The translations under genes and the position numbers were made by a program. From a bacterium (GTDB lineage Bacteria; Desulfobacterota; Desulfocorpusculales; Desulfocorpusculum): 64,000 bases of DNA. The stretch lies in assembly GCA_037481695.1 (NCBI GenBank), contig JBBFLE010000008.1, forward strand, positions 1-64,000. Reading direction: 5' to 3'. The notes beneath the pieces are model-generated. The model was not told the DNA's origin. It saw nothing but the letters and a program-made list of their open reading frames with translations, and ran no database searches. Positions 18,013 through 27,532 of the stretch are shown here, piece by piece. The first letter of the stretch is position 1; each line of letters opens with the position of its first letter.

Positions 18013-19305
18013 TCAGCTTTCCAGGTTATATACTGTGCGGCCTCCCACCATGGTGTGGAGGACCCGGCCCCTGAGGGTCCAGTTCTTGAAGGGGGTGTTT
18101 TTGCCCTTGGAATAGAACCTTGCCGGATCCACCTTCCAGGAACTCTCTGGATCCAGAATGACCAGGTCTGCAGGACTTCCCGGAGCCAAGGTTCCGGCTT
18201 TGATGCCCAGTATACGTGCAGGGTTGCAGGATAGCTTTCTGACCCACTCCTGAAGATCCAGCACACCGCGCTCCACCAACATGAGTGTCAGCCCCACCAG
18301 GGTCTCCAGCCCAGAGATGCCGAAGGCCGCAAAATCGTACTCCACCTCCTTGTCCACCCTGGCATGGGGGGCATGATCCGTGGCTATCACGTCTATGGTG
18401 CCGTCCCTCAGGGCCTCCTGAAGGGCCTCCACATCCTGCTGGGTCCTAAGGGGTGGGTTGACCTTGGTGTCCGTATCCCATTGGCGCACCGCTTCCTGGG
18501 TCAGAATCAAGTGATGGGGTGTGGCCTCGGCCGTAACCTTCACCCCTCTGGCCTTGGCATCTCTTATGAGTCTCACGGAGCCTGCTGTGCTCACATGGGC
18601 TATGTGGAGATGGCAGCCTGTCCACTCGGCCAAGAGCAGGTCCCTGGCCACCATCACCTCCTCGGCCAGCGCAGGAATGCCTCTTAATCCCAGCTCCAGG
18701 GATACCTCGCCCTCATTCATCACTCCCTGGCCAGAAAGAGATTTGTCTTCGCAGTGGGAGATGACAGGAAGCCCGAAACCTCTTGCGTATTCCATGGCCC
18801 TTCTCATGACAAGGGCATTGCCCACAGACTTGCCATCATCGGATATGGCCACGGCCCCTGCCTCCCTGAGCTCCCCTATTTCGGACAGAGCCTCACCCTT
18901 TAGCCCCTTGGTGATGGCTCCCACAGGATGCACCCGCACACTGCCATTCTTCTGAGCCTGGTGCAGCACGAACTCTATCACGGCCCCATGATCCGCCACT
19001 GGGTCTGTGTTGGGCATACAGGCCAGGGAAGTGACCCCTCCTGCAGCCGCGGCCATGGTTCCTGTTTGGATGGTTTCCTTGTACTCCTGACCTGGCTCTC
19101 TCAGGTGCACATGCATGTCCACCAGGCCCGGGACCACAACCTTGCCTTTGGCATCCAGAACCCTCGTGTGCTCCGTGGCTCCTGGCAGGGAACTTCCAGC
19201 CCTGCAGATGGTTTCCACCAGCCCCTCCCTGATCCAGATGTCCGCAGGTCCGTCCATCCCCTGGGAGGGATCTATCAGCCTAGCTCCTTTAATGCAGATC
19301 CTCAC
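18013..19305 (-). CDS. pyrC: dihydroorotase
   Basis: Cyclises carbamoyl-aspartate to dihydroorotate, the third step of pyrimidine synthesis; a cytoplasmic zinc enzyme. Metal ligands are visible in [11 protein letters not shown], the later histidine region TAEATPHH, and VIATDHAPH with the catalytic Asp. At about 430 aa it is the class I type. I chose GTG 19305, 8 nt after AGGAGG, because the longer frame back to 19356 runs into pyrB without a better ribosome site. It overlaps the 3' end of pyrB by 17 nt, so translation is probably coupled. Confidence 0.94.
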   Translation of the reverse strand: MRICIKGARLIDPSQGMDGPADIWIREGLVETICRAGSSLPGATEHTRVLDAKGKVVVPGLVDMHVHLREPGQEYKETIQTGTMAAAAGGVTSLACMPNTDPVADHGAVIEFVLHQAQKNGSVRVHPVGAITKGLKGEALSEIGELREAGAVAISDDGKSVGNALVMRRAMEYARGFGLPVISHCEDKSLSGQGVMNEGEVSLELGLRGIPALAEEVMVARDLLLAEWTGCHLHIAHVSTAGSVRLIRDAKARGVKVTAEATPHHLILTQEAVRQWDTDTKVNPPLRTQQDVEALQEALRDGTIDVIATDHAPHARVDKEVEYDFAAFGISGLETLVGLTLMLVERGVLDLQEWVRKLSCNPARILGIKAGTLAPGSPADLVILDPESSWKVDPARFYSKGKNTPFKNWTLRGRVLHTMVGGRTVYNLES

Positions 19306-20248
19306 CCCGGATGCCTCCTGCCAGCAAGTACAAGACAGCCATGCGAACGGCAACACCGTTGGTTACCTGATCCAGAATCACGGAGAAAGGTCCGTCTGCC
19401 ACATCAGGGGATATCTCCACTCCCCGGTTCATGGGCCCTGGGTGCATCACCAGGGCCTCGGGAGCCGCCTGTTCCAAAACCCGCCTGGAAAGACCAAAGA
19501 AGCGGGAGTATTCCCGCTCTGAGGGGAAAAAGGCTCCCTGTAGGCGCTCCTTCTGAATTCTGAGAGCCATCACCACATCGGCACCTCTTATACCCTCCAG
19601 AAGATGGTGGCACACTTCCACCCCCAGGCTTTCTATGCCTCTGGGGATCAGGGTAGGAGGAGCCACGACCCTGACACGAGCCCCCATCTTGGTGAAACCA
19701 TAGATGTTGGACCGGGCCACCCTGCTGTGGGCTATGTCACCCACGATGGCCAGAAGCAATCCTCTCAGATCCCCCTTCTTCTCCCTCACGGTCATCATGT
19801 CCAGAAGAGCCTGGGTGGGATGCTCTCTGAAGCCGTCTCCAGCATTTATGACCGATGCTCTGAGGGCCTTGGCCAGCATATTAGGGGCCCCTGAGGCGTT
19901 GTGGCGAAGAATGAGGATATCTGGCTCCATGGCCTGGAGATTGAGGGCAGTGTCCAGAAGGGTCTCGCCCTTGACCACGCTGCTTGTGGAAACAGAGATG
20001 TTTATGGTATCGGCGCTTAGTCTCTTGGCAGCTATTTCAAAGGAGGTTCTGGTGCGGGTGCTGGCTTCATAAAAAAGCGTCACCACTGTCTTGCCCCTTA
20101 AGGTTGGGACCTTCTTGATCTCCCGGGTGGAAATCTCTTTGAAGGATTCCGCTGTCTCCAGAATCAGCCCTATTTCCTGGGCGCTCAGGTCCTTGATACC
20201 CAGCAGGTCCTTTTTCTGCCAGAGCTTTGCACTTGCATTGAAGCTCAA
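19289..20248 (-). CDS. pyrB: aspartate carbamoyltransferase catalytic subunit
   Basis: Joins carbamoyl phosphate and aspartate, the committed step of pyrimidine synthesis. 319 aa, normal for a catalytic chain. The carbamoyl-phosphate loop [11 protein letters not shown], the RHNASGAPN segment with the catalytic His, [12 protein letters not shown] and [10 protein letters not shown] are all present. No pyrI regulatory chain is adjacent. Its place between pyrR and pyrC, overlapping both, fits the three-gene pyrRBC layout. The start overlaps the pyrR stop by 4 nt. Confidence 0.96.
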   Translation of the reverse strand: MSFNASAKLWQKKDLLGIKDLSAQEIGLILETAESFKEISTREIKKVPTLRGKTVVTLFYEASTRTRTSFEIAAKRLSADTINISVSTSSVVKGETLLDTALNLQAMEPDILILRHNASGAPNMLAKALRASVINAGDGFREHPTQALLDMMTVREKKGDLRGLLLAIVGDIAHSRVARSNIYGFTKMGARVRVVAPPTLIPRGIESLGVEVCHHLLEGIRGADVVMALRIQKERLQGAFFPSEREYSRFFGLSRRVLEQAAPEALVMHPGPMNRGVEISPDVADGPFSVILDQVTNGVAVRMAVLYLLAGGIRGEDLH

Positions 20249-20811
20249 GTCTCTTCCCTCCAGCCCGGACCTACCAGGAGCACCTCATCCTCTTTGCCCG
20301 CCTCTTGCATGTGCACCACAACAGACTCTTCTTTTGCTGTAACTACCTGGATTCCCACATAATCGGCACGTATGGGCAGTTCTCTGTGGCCTCTGTCCAC
20401 CAAGACCGCCAGTTCCACCATGGCCGGGCGGCCGAAATCCATGAGGGCGTCCAAGGCGGCCCTGGTGGTGCGGCCTGTGAAAAGCACATCGTCTACGAGC
20501 ACTATCTTCCTGTCATCCACCGAAAAGCCTATCTCGGTTCGCTTGACCAGGGGATTGGGCCTGCCCCTGGAAAGATCGTCCCTGTAAAGAGTCACATCTA
20601 TGACACCTGTTGCCACAGGAATACCTTCTATGGCCTCCATTTCCCTGGCCAGTCTCTTGGCCAAATAGATGCCGTTGGTGCGTATGCCCACAAGGGCCAG
20701 ATCCTTGGCTCCGGGATGCTTCTCCCCCATCTGGTTGGCCATTCTTCTGAGCGCCCGCCTCATGCCCGAGGCATCCATTATGAGTTTGGCTTCCAAGGAA
20801 TCGCTGCTCAC
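20245..20811 (-). CDS. pyrR: PyrR, pyrimidine regulator / uracil phosphoribosyltransferase
   Basis: 188 aa, the usual PyrR length. The PRPP-binding loop [19 protein letters not shown] and the N-terminal region [18 protein letters not shown] match the family. PyrR proteins bind pyr leader RNA in response to UMP and also have weak uracil phosphoribosyltransferase activity. The gene starts at GTG 20811 behind AAGGAAG and heads the pyrRBC operon. The leader upstream (20812-20903) contains a hairpin directly next to the ribosome site, a possible target of the protein. Confidence 0.94.
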   Translation of the reverse strand: MSSDSLEAKLIMDASGMRRALRRMANQMGEKHPGAKDLALVGIRTNGIYLAKRLAREMEAIEGIPVATGVIDVTLYRDDLSRGRPNPLVKRTEIGFSVDDRKIVLVDDVLFTGRTTRAALDALMDFGRPAMVELAVLVDRGHRELPIRADYVGIQVVTAKEESVVVHMQEAGKEDEVLLVGPGWREET

Positions 20812-20824
20812 AAGAGGCTTCCTT

Positions 20825-20859
20825 CCCTTTGGGAGGCAAGGGGCCCCCTAAAGGGACTG
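20825..20859 (-). promoter_or_regulatory. pyrR leader hairpin, possible PyrR-responsive element
   Basis: On the minus strand CAGTCC begins the element. CCCTTT (20850-20855) then pairs with AAAGGG (20825-20830), immediately before the GGAAGGAAG ribosome site of pyrR. Bacillus PyrR sites also start with AGUCC at the stem base, but the conserved GAGAGG-type loop is not seen here. A translational or attenuation role is therefore speculative. Confidence 0.35.
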
Positions 20860-20909
20860 CTTCTTTCTTTTGATCTCACAAAAGGCGCCAGGATTGCCTG
20901 AGCCCGAAG

Positions 20910-20939
20910 ATTAGTAACACAGCCAACCCAAATCGTCAA
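20910..20939 (-). promoter_or_regulatory. candidate sigma-70 promoter of pyrRBC
   Basis: On the minus strand, TTGACG (20934-20939) and ACTAAT (20910-20915) are separated by 18 nt. The -35 box matches 5/6 and the -10 box 4/6. The predicted start near 20903 would give a leader of about 92 nt. Confidence 0.45.
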
Positions 20940-21242
20940 CCATCGCCCGAGCCTGAGTTTCAAAAGCATCCCTTCCCCTCACCTGCCCACTCACATAATT
21001 GATCCAGGACTTCTCGAACCTAAACCCCAGGGGAAGCCCTCTGGAAAAAGTCAAGGCTCCGCCCGTTAAAACCGGGCCTTATCCAGGCCAGGTCCTTGAA
21101 TTTTTTCATATTTTGTGCTTACCAGGTCTATCACTTTTTTCCCAAGACCCGGGGAATCTCCTGGTTTTCCGAAGACCTTTGACTTCGTCCGCCAGTATAG
21201 CCTTCGGAGACCCTGTGAAGATTCCTGAATGGGCCAATTAGC

Positions 21243-21270
21243 AAAAAAAATGCCCAAGAGTCAAGGGCAT
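21243..21270 (-). terminator. intrinsic terminator of the truA-lepB operon
   Basis: On the minus strand, ATGCCC pairs with GGGCAT across a 9-nt loop and runs straight into seven or more T residues. It lies about 220 nt past the lepB stop, with no gene between, so it closes that operon. Confidence 0.8.
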
Positions 21271-21489
21271 ATGAAAAGGCCTGTCATTCCAATGTGATGG
21301 CACTTGGTTGGAGCCGCATCATTCCCGGGGCAAAAATGGTTTGGGACTCCAGGCCCCAGGGGTTAAAAGGTTCTCTGGTCAGACCCGTTGGTTTCTTGCC
21401 TTTGAGGAAAATTGTTCAGAGAGGGTTAGTATGGCTTTTTTTCTCCCTAAGGTTTCAAGGGCTTACCTCGCTCCCATGGATGGCCATGG

Positions 21490-22152
21490 CTAATGAATCA
21501 CCCTGCCTATGCGCTTCCAGCGGATGCCGTGGTTGGAGCTGTCCCAGGAATAGTAGATCAGAAAGGCTTTTCCTTTTACCTCCCCCACGTGCACAAACCC
21601 CCAGTATCGGGAGTCCCGGCTGTTGTCCCTGTTGTCACCCATCACAAAGAGTTGATCAGATGGCACCTTGACCGGCCCGAAATTGTCTCTTGAGTCCATG
21701 TTCCTGGGCATGACCCTGGGATCCGTATAGACCCCGTAAGGGTCCTCCCACGGCTGTCCATTCAAGAAAATTTTCTTGTCTCTTATCTCTACCGTGTCCC
21801 CGCCTATCCCGATGACTCTCTTTATGAAGTCCTTGGAATTGTCCTCAGGATACACGAACACTATCACATCCCCCCTTTGGGGCATGGTGAAGGGCAGAAG
21901 TCGCACACGGGTGTAAGGTATCCTGAAGCCGTAGATGAACCTGTTGACCAGGATGTGGTCTCCGATCTCCAGGGTTGGGATCATAGAGCCCGAAGGGATC
22001 TTGAAGGCCTGGACCACAAAGGTTCGAATGAACAGCGCCACGGCCAGGGCTATGAGTATAGCCTCGGCATATTCCCTGATGGCCCCTTTTCGTTTCTTAT
22101 TCTTCTGGATCTCTATGGCCTGCTTTTCCACTTTGCTCTGCGAGGCCATCAA
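21490..22152 (-). CDS. lepB: signal peptidase I
   Basis: Cleaves signal peptides from secreted proteins on the outer face of the inner membrane. 220 aa. One N-terminal membrane segment (about 29-50) is followed by the catalytic serine in PSGSMIPT (Ser56), the catalytic lysine in FIKRVIGIGGD (Lys111), and box E GDNRDNSRDSRYWG. It starts inside the last codons of ugd (4-nt overlap). With truA and the sugar-nucleotide genes upstream it is the last gene before the terminator. Confidence 0.96.
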   Translation of the reverse strand: MMASQSKVEKQAIEIQKNKKRKGAIREYAEAILIALAVALFIRTFVVQAFKIPSGSMIPTLEIGDHILVNRFIYGFRIPYTRVRLLPFTMPQRGDVIVFVYPEDNSKDFIKRVIGIGGDTVEIRDKKIFLNGQPWEDPYGVYTDPRVMPRNMDSRDNFGPVKVPSDQLFVMGDNRDNSRDSRYWGFVHVGEVKGKAFLIYYSWDSSNHGIRWKRIGRVIH

Positions 22153-23453
22153 TTCCTCCCCACGCCATAATAAGAGAACCCCTTGTCCTTTACCCGTTCT
22201 GGGTCGTAGATGTTCTTTAGATCCACCAGCACTGGTTGGAGCAACAGCTGTTTCATTCGGTCCATGTCCAGGTTTCTAAACTGGTTCCACTCGGTGGCTA
22301 TGACCAGCCCATGGCTTCCCTGAGCCGCATCATAGGGATCTGAACAAAACACGACCTGCCCGTTCAGGACCCTGGAGGCGTTTTCCATGCCCACAGGATC
22401 ATATGTTCTCAAGCTGCCTCCGCGTCTGAGGATTTCCTGTGCGATATACACTGCCGGGGCTTCCCGGATATCATCGGTGTTGGGTTTGAAAGTAAGCCCC
22501 AAGAGTGCCACATTTTTTTGCTCCAGGCCTCCCAGGGCCTCCTCGATCCTTCTGACGGCCCACTCTTTTTGTCTTTGGTTCACACGGATCACAGCCTCAA
22601 CTATCTCCAGCTCCAAACCTGCCTGCCTGGCCGAGTGGGCCAGGGCCCTGGTGTCCTTGGGAAAACATGACCCTCCGAACCCTGGGCCAGGATGCAGGAA
22701 CTTGGGACCTATCCTTTGATCCAGCCCCATGGCCCTTGCCACCTGGTACACATCGGCACCCAGCCTGTCGCAAAGAAGAGCCATCTCGTTTATGAAGGAG
22801 ATCTTTGTGGCCAGAAATGCGTTACTGGCATACTTTATCATCTCCGAGGTCTGGATGTTGGTGATCACGAAGGGAGCCTCGATGAGGTACAGTGGGCTGT
22901 ACAAATCCCTCAATATGGCTCTGGCCTCGTCGCTTTCGGCTCCCACTATCACCCGGTTGGGCCTCATGAAGTCCTCCACCGCAGAGCCTTCCCTGAGAAA
23001 CTCCGGATTGTTGGCCACATCAAAATGGTAGGCTCCCTTGCTCCTTTCCCTTACGATCTGTTCCACCCTTCTTGTGGTGCCCACCGGCACGGTGCTTTTT
23101 GTGACCACCAGCTTATATCCGTTTAGAGCATCTCCTATCTGGCCTGCCACCTCGTCCACAGCGCTCAGATCCACGCTGCCGTCTTCCTTGGAAGGGGTGC
23201 CCACGCATATGAAGATCACCAAGGCGTTCTGCACCGCCTGGGGGAGATCCTGGGAGAAAACCAGGCGGCCCTGTGCCATGTTTCTTTGCACCATTTCTTC
23301 AAGGCCGGGCTCGAAAAATGGCACCTTGCCCTGTCTAAGGGCCTCTATCTTCGTTGTCTCCTTGTCCACACACATCACCTTAAGCCCGAACTCCGCAAAA
23401 CAGGCGGCCGTCACCAAACCCGCATAACCTGCTCCCACCACACAGATGTTCAT
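22149..23453 (-). CDS. ugd: UDP-glucose 6-dehydrogenase
   Basis: Oxidises UDP-glucose to UDP-glucuronate with two NAD+ for surface polysaccharides. 434 aa. The NAD-binding GAGYAGLVTA is at residues 7-16, with FICVGTPS, STVPVGTTRR, NPEFLREGSA and the catalytic cysteine in GGSCFPKDT. The C-terminal domain has LLGLTFKPNTDDIREAP. All family residues are present. It could act on a related sugar (UDP-GlcNAc or UDP-ManNAc dehydrogenases share the fold), but the motif spacing fits the UDP-glucose type. It lies 121 nt after the epimerase gene and overlaps lepB. Confidence 0.94.
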   Translation of the reverse strand: MNICVVGAGYAGLVTAACFAEFGLKVMCVDKETTKIEALRQGKVPFFEPGLEEMVQRNMAQGRLVFSQDLPQAVQNALVIFICVGTPSKEDGSVDLSAVDEVAGQIGDALNGYKLVVTKSTVPVGTTRRVEQIVRERSKGAYHFDVANNPEFLREGSAVEDFMRPNRVIVGAESDEARAILRDLYSPLYLIEAPFVITNIQTSEMIKYASNAFLATKISFINEMALLCDRLGADVYQVARAMGLDQRIGPKFLHPGPGFGGSCFPKDTRALAHSARQAGLELEIVEAVIRVNQRQKEWAVRRIEEALGGLEQKNVALLGLTFKPNTDDIREAPAVYIAQEILRRGGSLRTYDPVGMENASRVLNGQVVFCSDPYDAAQGSHGLVIATEWNQFRNLDMDRMKQLLLQPVLVDLKNIYDPERVKDKGFSYYGVGRN

Positions 23454-23574
23454 GGATGATCATCTCCTTTCTGCCTTCCGCGCTCTCCTGGATCAAAGCC
23501 CATCAATAATTCTTGCCTGTGGAGCGCAGCCCAACTCGAAATGCCCTGAAATTCCGGGGTCCTGTCTTGTATTG

Positions 23575-24522
23575 TCATTTGATGGCCTGAAGAGTTCTGC
23601 GGATCCCCTGGTTGAATCCAACCCTGACCCTGTATCCCAGAACTCTCTTGGCCAGGGATATGTCGGCTTTGGAATGTCTCACATCGCCGGCTCTGGGGGG
23701 GTGGAACTCAGGATCCGGGGTTACACCCAGTACAGCGGCCATGGTCTCCAGAAGTTGCTTCACGCTGACCGACTTGCCGCATGCCACATTAAATGCCCTT
23801 CCCGGGGCATCGGGAGCCTCACATGCCAGTAGATTGGCTTCAACCACGTTGGACACATAGGTAAAGTCCCTGGTCTGCTGACCGTCTCCGTAAATGATGG
23901 GTCTTTTCCCATTGAGAAGCGCAGAGGCAAATCTGGGCACCACCGATGCATACTGGGATTTGGGGTCCTGCCTGGGGCCAAACACATTGAAGTAACGCAG
24001 CGAAACTGTTTCCAGGCCGTAAGAATTGTAGAAGGCCGTGCAGTAACCCTCTGCAGCCAGCTTGGTTGCTGCATAAGGGGAAAGGGGCCTGGGAGGCAGA
24101 GTCTCCCTCTTGGCCGAGTCGGCCCTCTGTTGTTCTTTGATGTCTCCGTAAACAGATGATGAAGAGGCCAAGACCACTCTTCTTACCCCAGCATCCTTGG
24201 CTGCCAGCAGAACCCTCAAGGTGCCCTCCACATTGACTCTGTGGCTGCTAAGAGGGTCGGAAACGGATCTGGGCACCGACGGAATGGCTGCCTGATGGAG
24301 CACGTAGTCCACCCCTTCCATGACTTCAGCCATGAATTCCCAGTCACATATGTCCCCTTCGGCAATCTGGACCAGGGGATGGCCCTCCAGGTGGGCAAGA
24401 TTTTCCCTTCGGCCCGTGGAGAAATTGTCCACCACCCTGACCCTGTGACCCTGCTCCACGAGCCTGTCCACGATGTGGGAGCCTATGAAGCCGGCCCCTC
24501 CTGTGACCATGAAAACCCCCAT
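23575..24522 (-). CDS. NAD-dependent sugar-nucleotide epimerase (SDR, GalE/WbpP-like)
   Basis: 315 aa, extended SDR. The Rossmann motif TGGAGFIGSH is near the start, with VVDNFSTG after it. The catalytic triad has SSSSVYG and the YAATK version of YxxxK. The conserved RYFNVFGPRQDP and TRDFTYVSNV segments are typical of UDP-glucose / UDP-GlcNAc 4-epimerases and their uronic-acid relatives. Next to ugd, it may epimerise UDP-glucose, UDP-glucuronate or UDP-GlcNAc; motifs do not separate these. The start ATG 24522 has AGGAGGGAGGAG upstream and lies 3 nt after truA. Confidence 0.9.
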   Translation of the reverse strand: MGVFMVTGGAGFIGSHIVDRLVEQGHRVRVVDNFSTGRRENLAHLEGHPLVQIAEGDICDWEFMAEVMEGVDYVLHQAAIPSVPRSVSDPLSSHRVNVEGTLRVLLAAKDAGVRRVVLASSSSVYGDIKEQQRADSAKRETLPPRPLSPYAATKLAAEGYCTAFYNSYGLETVSLRYFNVFGPRQDPKSQYASVVPRFASALLNGKRPIIYGDGQQTRDFTYVSNVVEANLLACEAPDAPGRAFNVACGKSVSVKQLLETMAAVLGVTPDPEFHPPRAGDVRHSKADISLAKRVLGYRVRVGFNQGIRRTLQAIK

Positions 24523-24525
24523 ACC

Positions 24526-25368
24526 CTACTCCTCCCTCCTCCTGGATGCTTGGAGTTCAGCTGGAGTCGCGGGAAAAAGCTTCCAAGGGCCTTCTTCCCA
24601 CCTTTGGGGCAAACTCCACTTCTCAGGGTAAATCACCTTGGCCAGGAAAAGCCCTCTGGCAGGAGCTGTGGGCCCGCTCATGAAACGCTCACCACCACAG
24701 AGAAGCCTCTCCACGTGGAGGGGTCCCTTCTTGCCCAGGCCTATGTCCACAAGGGTCCCCACTATGCCCCGGACCATGTACCTCAGAAATCCCGTGGCCT
24801 CTATCCAGAAAAGTAAAAGTGGAGGCCGTAGCTCCCATCCGCAGCCCAAAACTCGCCTTACGGTGCTCCTGGCATCAGAGCCCGAGGCCTTGAAAGCAGC
24901 GAAATCATGCTCCCCTGGCAATGCCTGGCTTGCCTCTTTCATGGCCTCAAGATCCAGGGATCTGGGAATCCACCAGCTGTACCTTCTAAAAAATGCGCTC
25001 TCTACAGGATCATTCCACACCATGTACTCATAGCGCTTGGCTAGGGCCGAGAACCTGGCGTGAAATCCCGGATCTGTTTCTTCTGCCATGAGAACCCTTA
25101 TATCATGGGGGAGAAGGGCATTGAGAGCCCTTTGGATCGTCTTGGCCGGAAGCGAAGATCCAGTGCGTAAATGGGCCACCTGGGCCAAGGCGTGGACTCC
25201 GGCATCTGTCCTGCCGGCTCCTATCACCCTTACCCTCTCCTGGATTATTACGGAGAGTGTTTTTTCCAAGACCTCCTGAACGGTGACAGCTCCCGGTTGG
25301 ATCTGCCAACCATGGTAGCCGCCTCCCTCGTACTGCAGCACTAGCCGGATGTTGCGCTCGCCTTGCAT
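24526..25368 (-). CDS. truA: tRNA pseudouridine(38-40) synthase
   Basis: Makes pseudouridine in the anticodon arm of tRNAs. About 280 aa. The catalytic Asp lies in GAGRTDAGVHALAQVAH. Other family segments are YEGGGYHGWQ at the N-terminus, ALNALLPHDI and FLRYMVRGIVGTLVDIG near the end. I chose ATG 25368 rather than the TTG three codons before it. It is the first gene of the truA-epimerase-ugd-lepB operon. A candidate promoter lies at 25414-25442. Confidence 0.96.
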   Translation of the reverse strand: MQGERNIRLVLQYEGGGYHGWQIQPGAVTVQEVLEKTLSVIIQERVRVIGAGRTDAGVHALAQVAHLRTGSSLPAKTIQRALNALLPHDIRVLMAEETDPGFHARFSALAKRYEYMVWNDPVESAFFRRYSWWIPRSLDLEAMKEASQALPGEHDFAAFKASGSDARSTVRRVLGCGWELRPPLLLFWIEATGFLRYMVRGIVGTLVDIGLGKKGPLHVERLLCGGERFMSGPTAPARGLFLAKVIYPEKWSLPQRWEEGPWKLFPATPAELQASRRREE

Positions 25369-25413
25369 GGGCCCCAAAGTCCTGAAGCCCGTTCCAACAG
25401 CTTCGAATTTTAA

Positions 25414-25442
25414 AAAATATCACACCCCCGGCATCCTCGCAA
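25414..25442 (-). promoter_or_regulatory. candidate sigma-70 promoter of truA operon
   Basis: On the minus strand, TTGCGA (25437-25442) and TATTTT (25414-25419) are spaced 17 nt apart, each matching 4/6. The predicted start is about 40 nt before the truA ATG. Confidence 0.4.
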
Positions 25443-25550
25443 TGGGATGAGCCAGCCCCGGCTGTCATCAGATCTTTGGGCTTCTCCCCATAACCCCTGG
25501 GGCTTGTGGTGCTCCCCATGGGGGCGCTCTCAGCAAGCTAGGAAATCCCA

Positions 25551-25579
25551 TTGACACTGCATTTGCTAGATGATAATTT
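25551..25579 (+). promoter_or_regulatory. candidate sigma-70 promoter of the RND pump operon
   Basis: A perfect -35 TTGACA (25551-25556) is followed by an AT-rich GATAATTT stretch at 25572-25579 (15-17 nt spacing, depending on which hexamer is used). It points at the tetR gene and is back-to-back with the truA promoter. No long palindrome that would clearly be the TetR operator is visible. Confidence 0.5.
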
Positions 25580-25642
25580 GACGTCCTGTTATATAAAATG
25601 AGATCATGTTTCATGTCGGTTCTTGGGCATCGGGAGGTGGAT

Positions 25643-26287
25643 GTGGAACAAGCAGATCTGCGGCTTCCCAGGAGGGAGAGGGAGAGGCTCAGGCAGAGGC
25701 AGGAGATGCTCTCGGCTGCCTTGGAGCTCTTCTCCGAGAAGGGCTATCACAACGTATCCATGCACGAGATAGCCGCCAGGGCCGAGTTCGCCATAGGAAC
25801 CCTCTACAGGTTTTTCAGAAACAAGGAGGATCTTTATAGAGCCCTCATGCTGGATCAGGCGGAGAGGTTTCACAAAACCCTCACTGGTGCCTTGGAACAG
25901 GGCAAGGATGAGCTGGAGAAGCTTCGCAACTACGTAAGGGCCAAGGGAGAGCTATTTCGTTCCAGCGTTTCGGTGATCCGTCTTTATTTGTCAGAGACGC
26001 AGGGAGCAAGTTTCAACCTCATGGCCGGTCTGAACAAGGAGATAAGAAAACGCCATTTTGAATTCCTCCACAGATTGGCCCTGGTGTTTGAATCTGGAAT
26101 GCAAAGGGGCATATTCAGGACACTGGCTAGGCCCTTTGTGCTTGCCCTGGCCCTGGAGAACATCCTCAACGGCTTCTTGCTCCTTTGGCTGGAAGACCCT
26201 GAGAGCCATCCCTATCCAGAGGATCCCGACCAAATACTGAAAATTCTCCTGGAAGGGCTTCTCCAGGAATCTTTCTCGGCTCATTGA
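25643..26287 (+). CDS. TetR/AcrR-family transcriptional regulator
   Basis: A DNA-binding one-component regulator of about 214 aa. The N-terminal helix-turn-helix is AALELFSEKGYHNVSMHEIAA followed by IGTLYRFFRNKEDLY. The C-terminal ligand domain is helical and variable. The frame is open from ATG 25598, which has no ribosome site. GTG 25643 follows GGGAGG by 5 nt and is preferred. Directly upstream of an RND pump on the same strand, it is most likely the local repressor that responds to a pump substrate. The ligand is unknown. Confidence 0.9.
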   Translation: MEQADLRLPRRERERLRQRQEMLSAALELFSEKGYHNVSMHEIAARAEFAIGTLYRFFRNKEDLYRALMLDQAERFHKTLTGALEQGKDELEKLRNYVRAKGELFRSSVSVIRLYLSETQGASFNLMAGLNKEIRKRHFEFLHRLALVFESGMQRGIFRTLARPFVLALALENILNGFLLLWLEDPESHPYPEDPDQILKILLEGLLQESFSAH

Positions 26288-26319
26288 GCACATTGACTCA
26301 TTGTCTCTGGAGACATCAG

Positions 26320-27522
26320 ATGGCCACTGCATCCATGCTGAAGATGGTCTGGTTACCAGCGCCTCTGGTGGCCGCCATCATGCTGGGTGGTTGTGACCCA
26401 GCAAAGACACCTCCACCATCGCCTCCTGCCGTTGAGGTGGCTTTTGTGACGGTCCAGCCAGAGTCCGTTGTACTCACCACAGAGCTCCCGGGCCGCACAT
26501 CAGCGTACCGCGTGGCCGAGATCAGGCCCCAGGTCAACGGTCTCATCCACAAGCGTCTGTTCATCGAGGGCTCTGATGTAAAGGCCGGCCAGGTGCTTTA
26601 CCAGATCGACCCAGCTCCTTTTCAGGCGGCCCTGGACAACGCGTTGGCAGCCCTGGCCAAGGCCGAGGCAAATTTGCCGGCTATCCGGTCCCGGGCAGAA
26701 CGCTACCAACAGCTCCTGCGGTCCAATGCCGTAAGCCAGCAGGAGTACGACGATGCGCAAGCAGCCCTCATGCAGGCACAAGCGGAAATTCAGTACTGGA
26801 AGGCCACGGTGGAGACGGCAAGAATAAACCTGGGATATACAAGGGTCACAGCTCCCATATCGGGCCGTATAGGCAGATCCAATGTTACCGACGGCGCCAT
26901 AGTCACGGCCTATCAGCCTGTTGCCTTGGCCACGATCCAGCAACTGGATCCCATATACGTGGATGTTCCCCAGTCCACCACAGAGCTTCTGAGCCTCAGG
27001 AGGCGCCTGGGTGAAGGCAGTTTAAACCCCAATCGAGCAGACCAGAGGAAGGTGGAGCTGATGCTGGAGGACGGGACGCCTTACCCCCTGGAAGGTACGT
27101 TTCAGTTCAGGGATGTGAGCGTGGATCCCACCACCGGATCCGTGATCCTGCGTATTGTTTTCCCCAACCCAGACCATGTTTTGCTCCCCGGCATGTTTGT
27201 CAAGGCCCTCGTCAAAGAGGGCGTGGACGAGAAGGCCATCTTGATCCCACAGCAATCGGTCTTACGAGATCCCAAAGGCAACCCACTGGTCATGCTCTTG
27301 GATCAGCAAGGAAATGTCCAGCAGAAGATGCTCACCCTGGATCGAGCCATGGGAAACCGGTGGCTGGTTTCATCAGGTCTTGCCCCTGGAGATAGAGTTA
27401 TAGTGGAAGGAATACTGAAGGTGAGGCCTGGTGCTCCTGTCAAGGCAGTCCCTTTGGAGGGGCAGGAACAGGTTGAACCCAAGCCCCATGCCCCAACAGG
27501 GCAGCCCTCGGGAAACCGCTGA
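26320..27522 (+). CDS. RND efflux periplasmic adaptor (MexA/AcrA type), lipoprotein
   Basis: Links the inner-membrane pump to the outer-membrane channel. About 400 aa from ATG 26320, which has a GGAG site at the right spacing; the frame itself opens at TTG 26284. The signal peptide ends in the lipobox MLGGC, so the protein is lipid-anchored. Biotinyl/lipoyl-like halves (AEIRPQVNGLIHKRLFIEGS and YTRVTAPISGRIGRS) flank a coiled-coil hairpin rich in Ala/Gln/Glu. A beta-barrel domain follows. The gene is 10 nt before the pump gene. Confidence 0.94.
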   Translation: MATASMLKMVWLPAPLVAAIMLGGCDPAKTPPPSPPAVEVAFVTVQPESVVLTTELPGRTSAYRVAEIRPQVNGLIHKRLFIEGSDVKAGQVLYQIDPAPFQAALDNALAALAKAEANLPAIRSRAERYQQLLRSNAVSQQEYDDAQAALMQAQAEIQYWKATVETARINLGYTRVTAPISGRIGRSNVTDGAIVTAYQPVALATIQQLDPIYVDVPQSTTELLSLRRRLGEGSLNPNRADQRKVELMLEDGTPYPLEGTFQFRDVSVDPTTGSVILRIVFPNPDHVLLPGMFVKALVKEGVDEKAILIPQQSVLRDPKGNPLVMLLDQQGNVQQKMLTLDRAMGNRWLVSSGLAPGDRVIVEGILKVRPGAPVKAVPLEGQEQVEPKPHAPTGQPSGNR

Positions 27523-27532
27523 GGAAGCCGCG

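Larger units (their letters stand above)
20812..21489. other. spacer holding pyr promoter/leader and lepB terminator
   Basis: 678 nt without a supported gene. From high to low coordinate it contains the untranslated region after lepB, the intrinsic terminator at 21243-21270, about 300 nt in which I recognise nothing, a candidate sigma-70 promoter at 20910-20939, and the pyrR leader. Confidence 0.6.
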
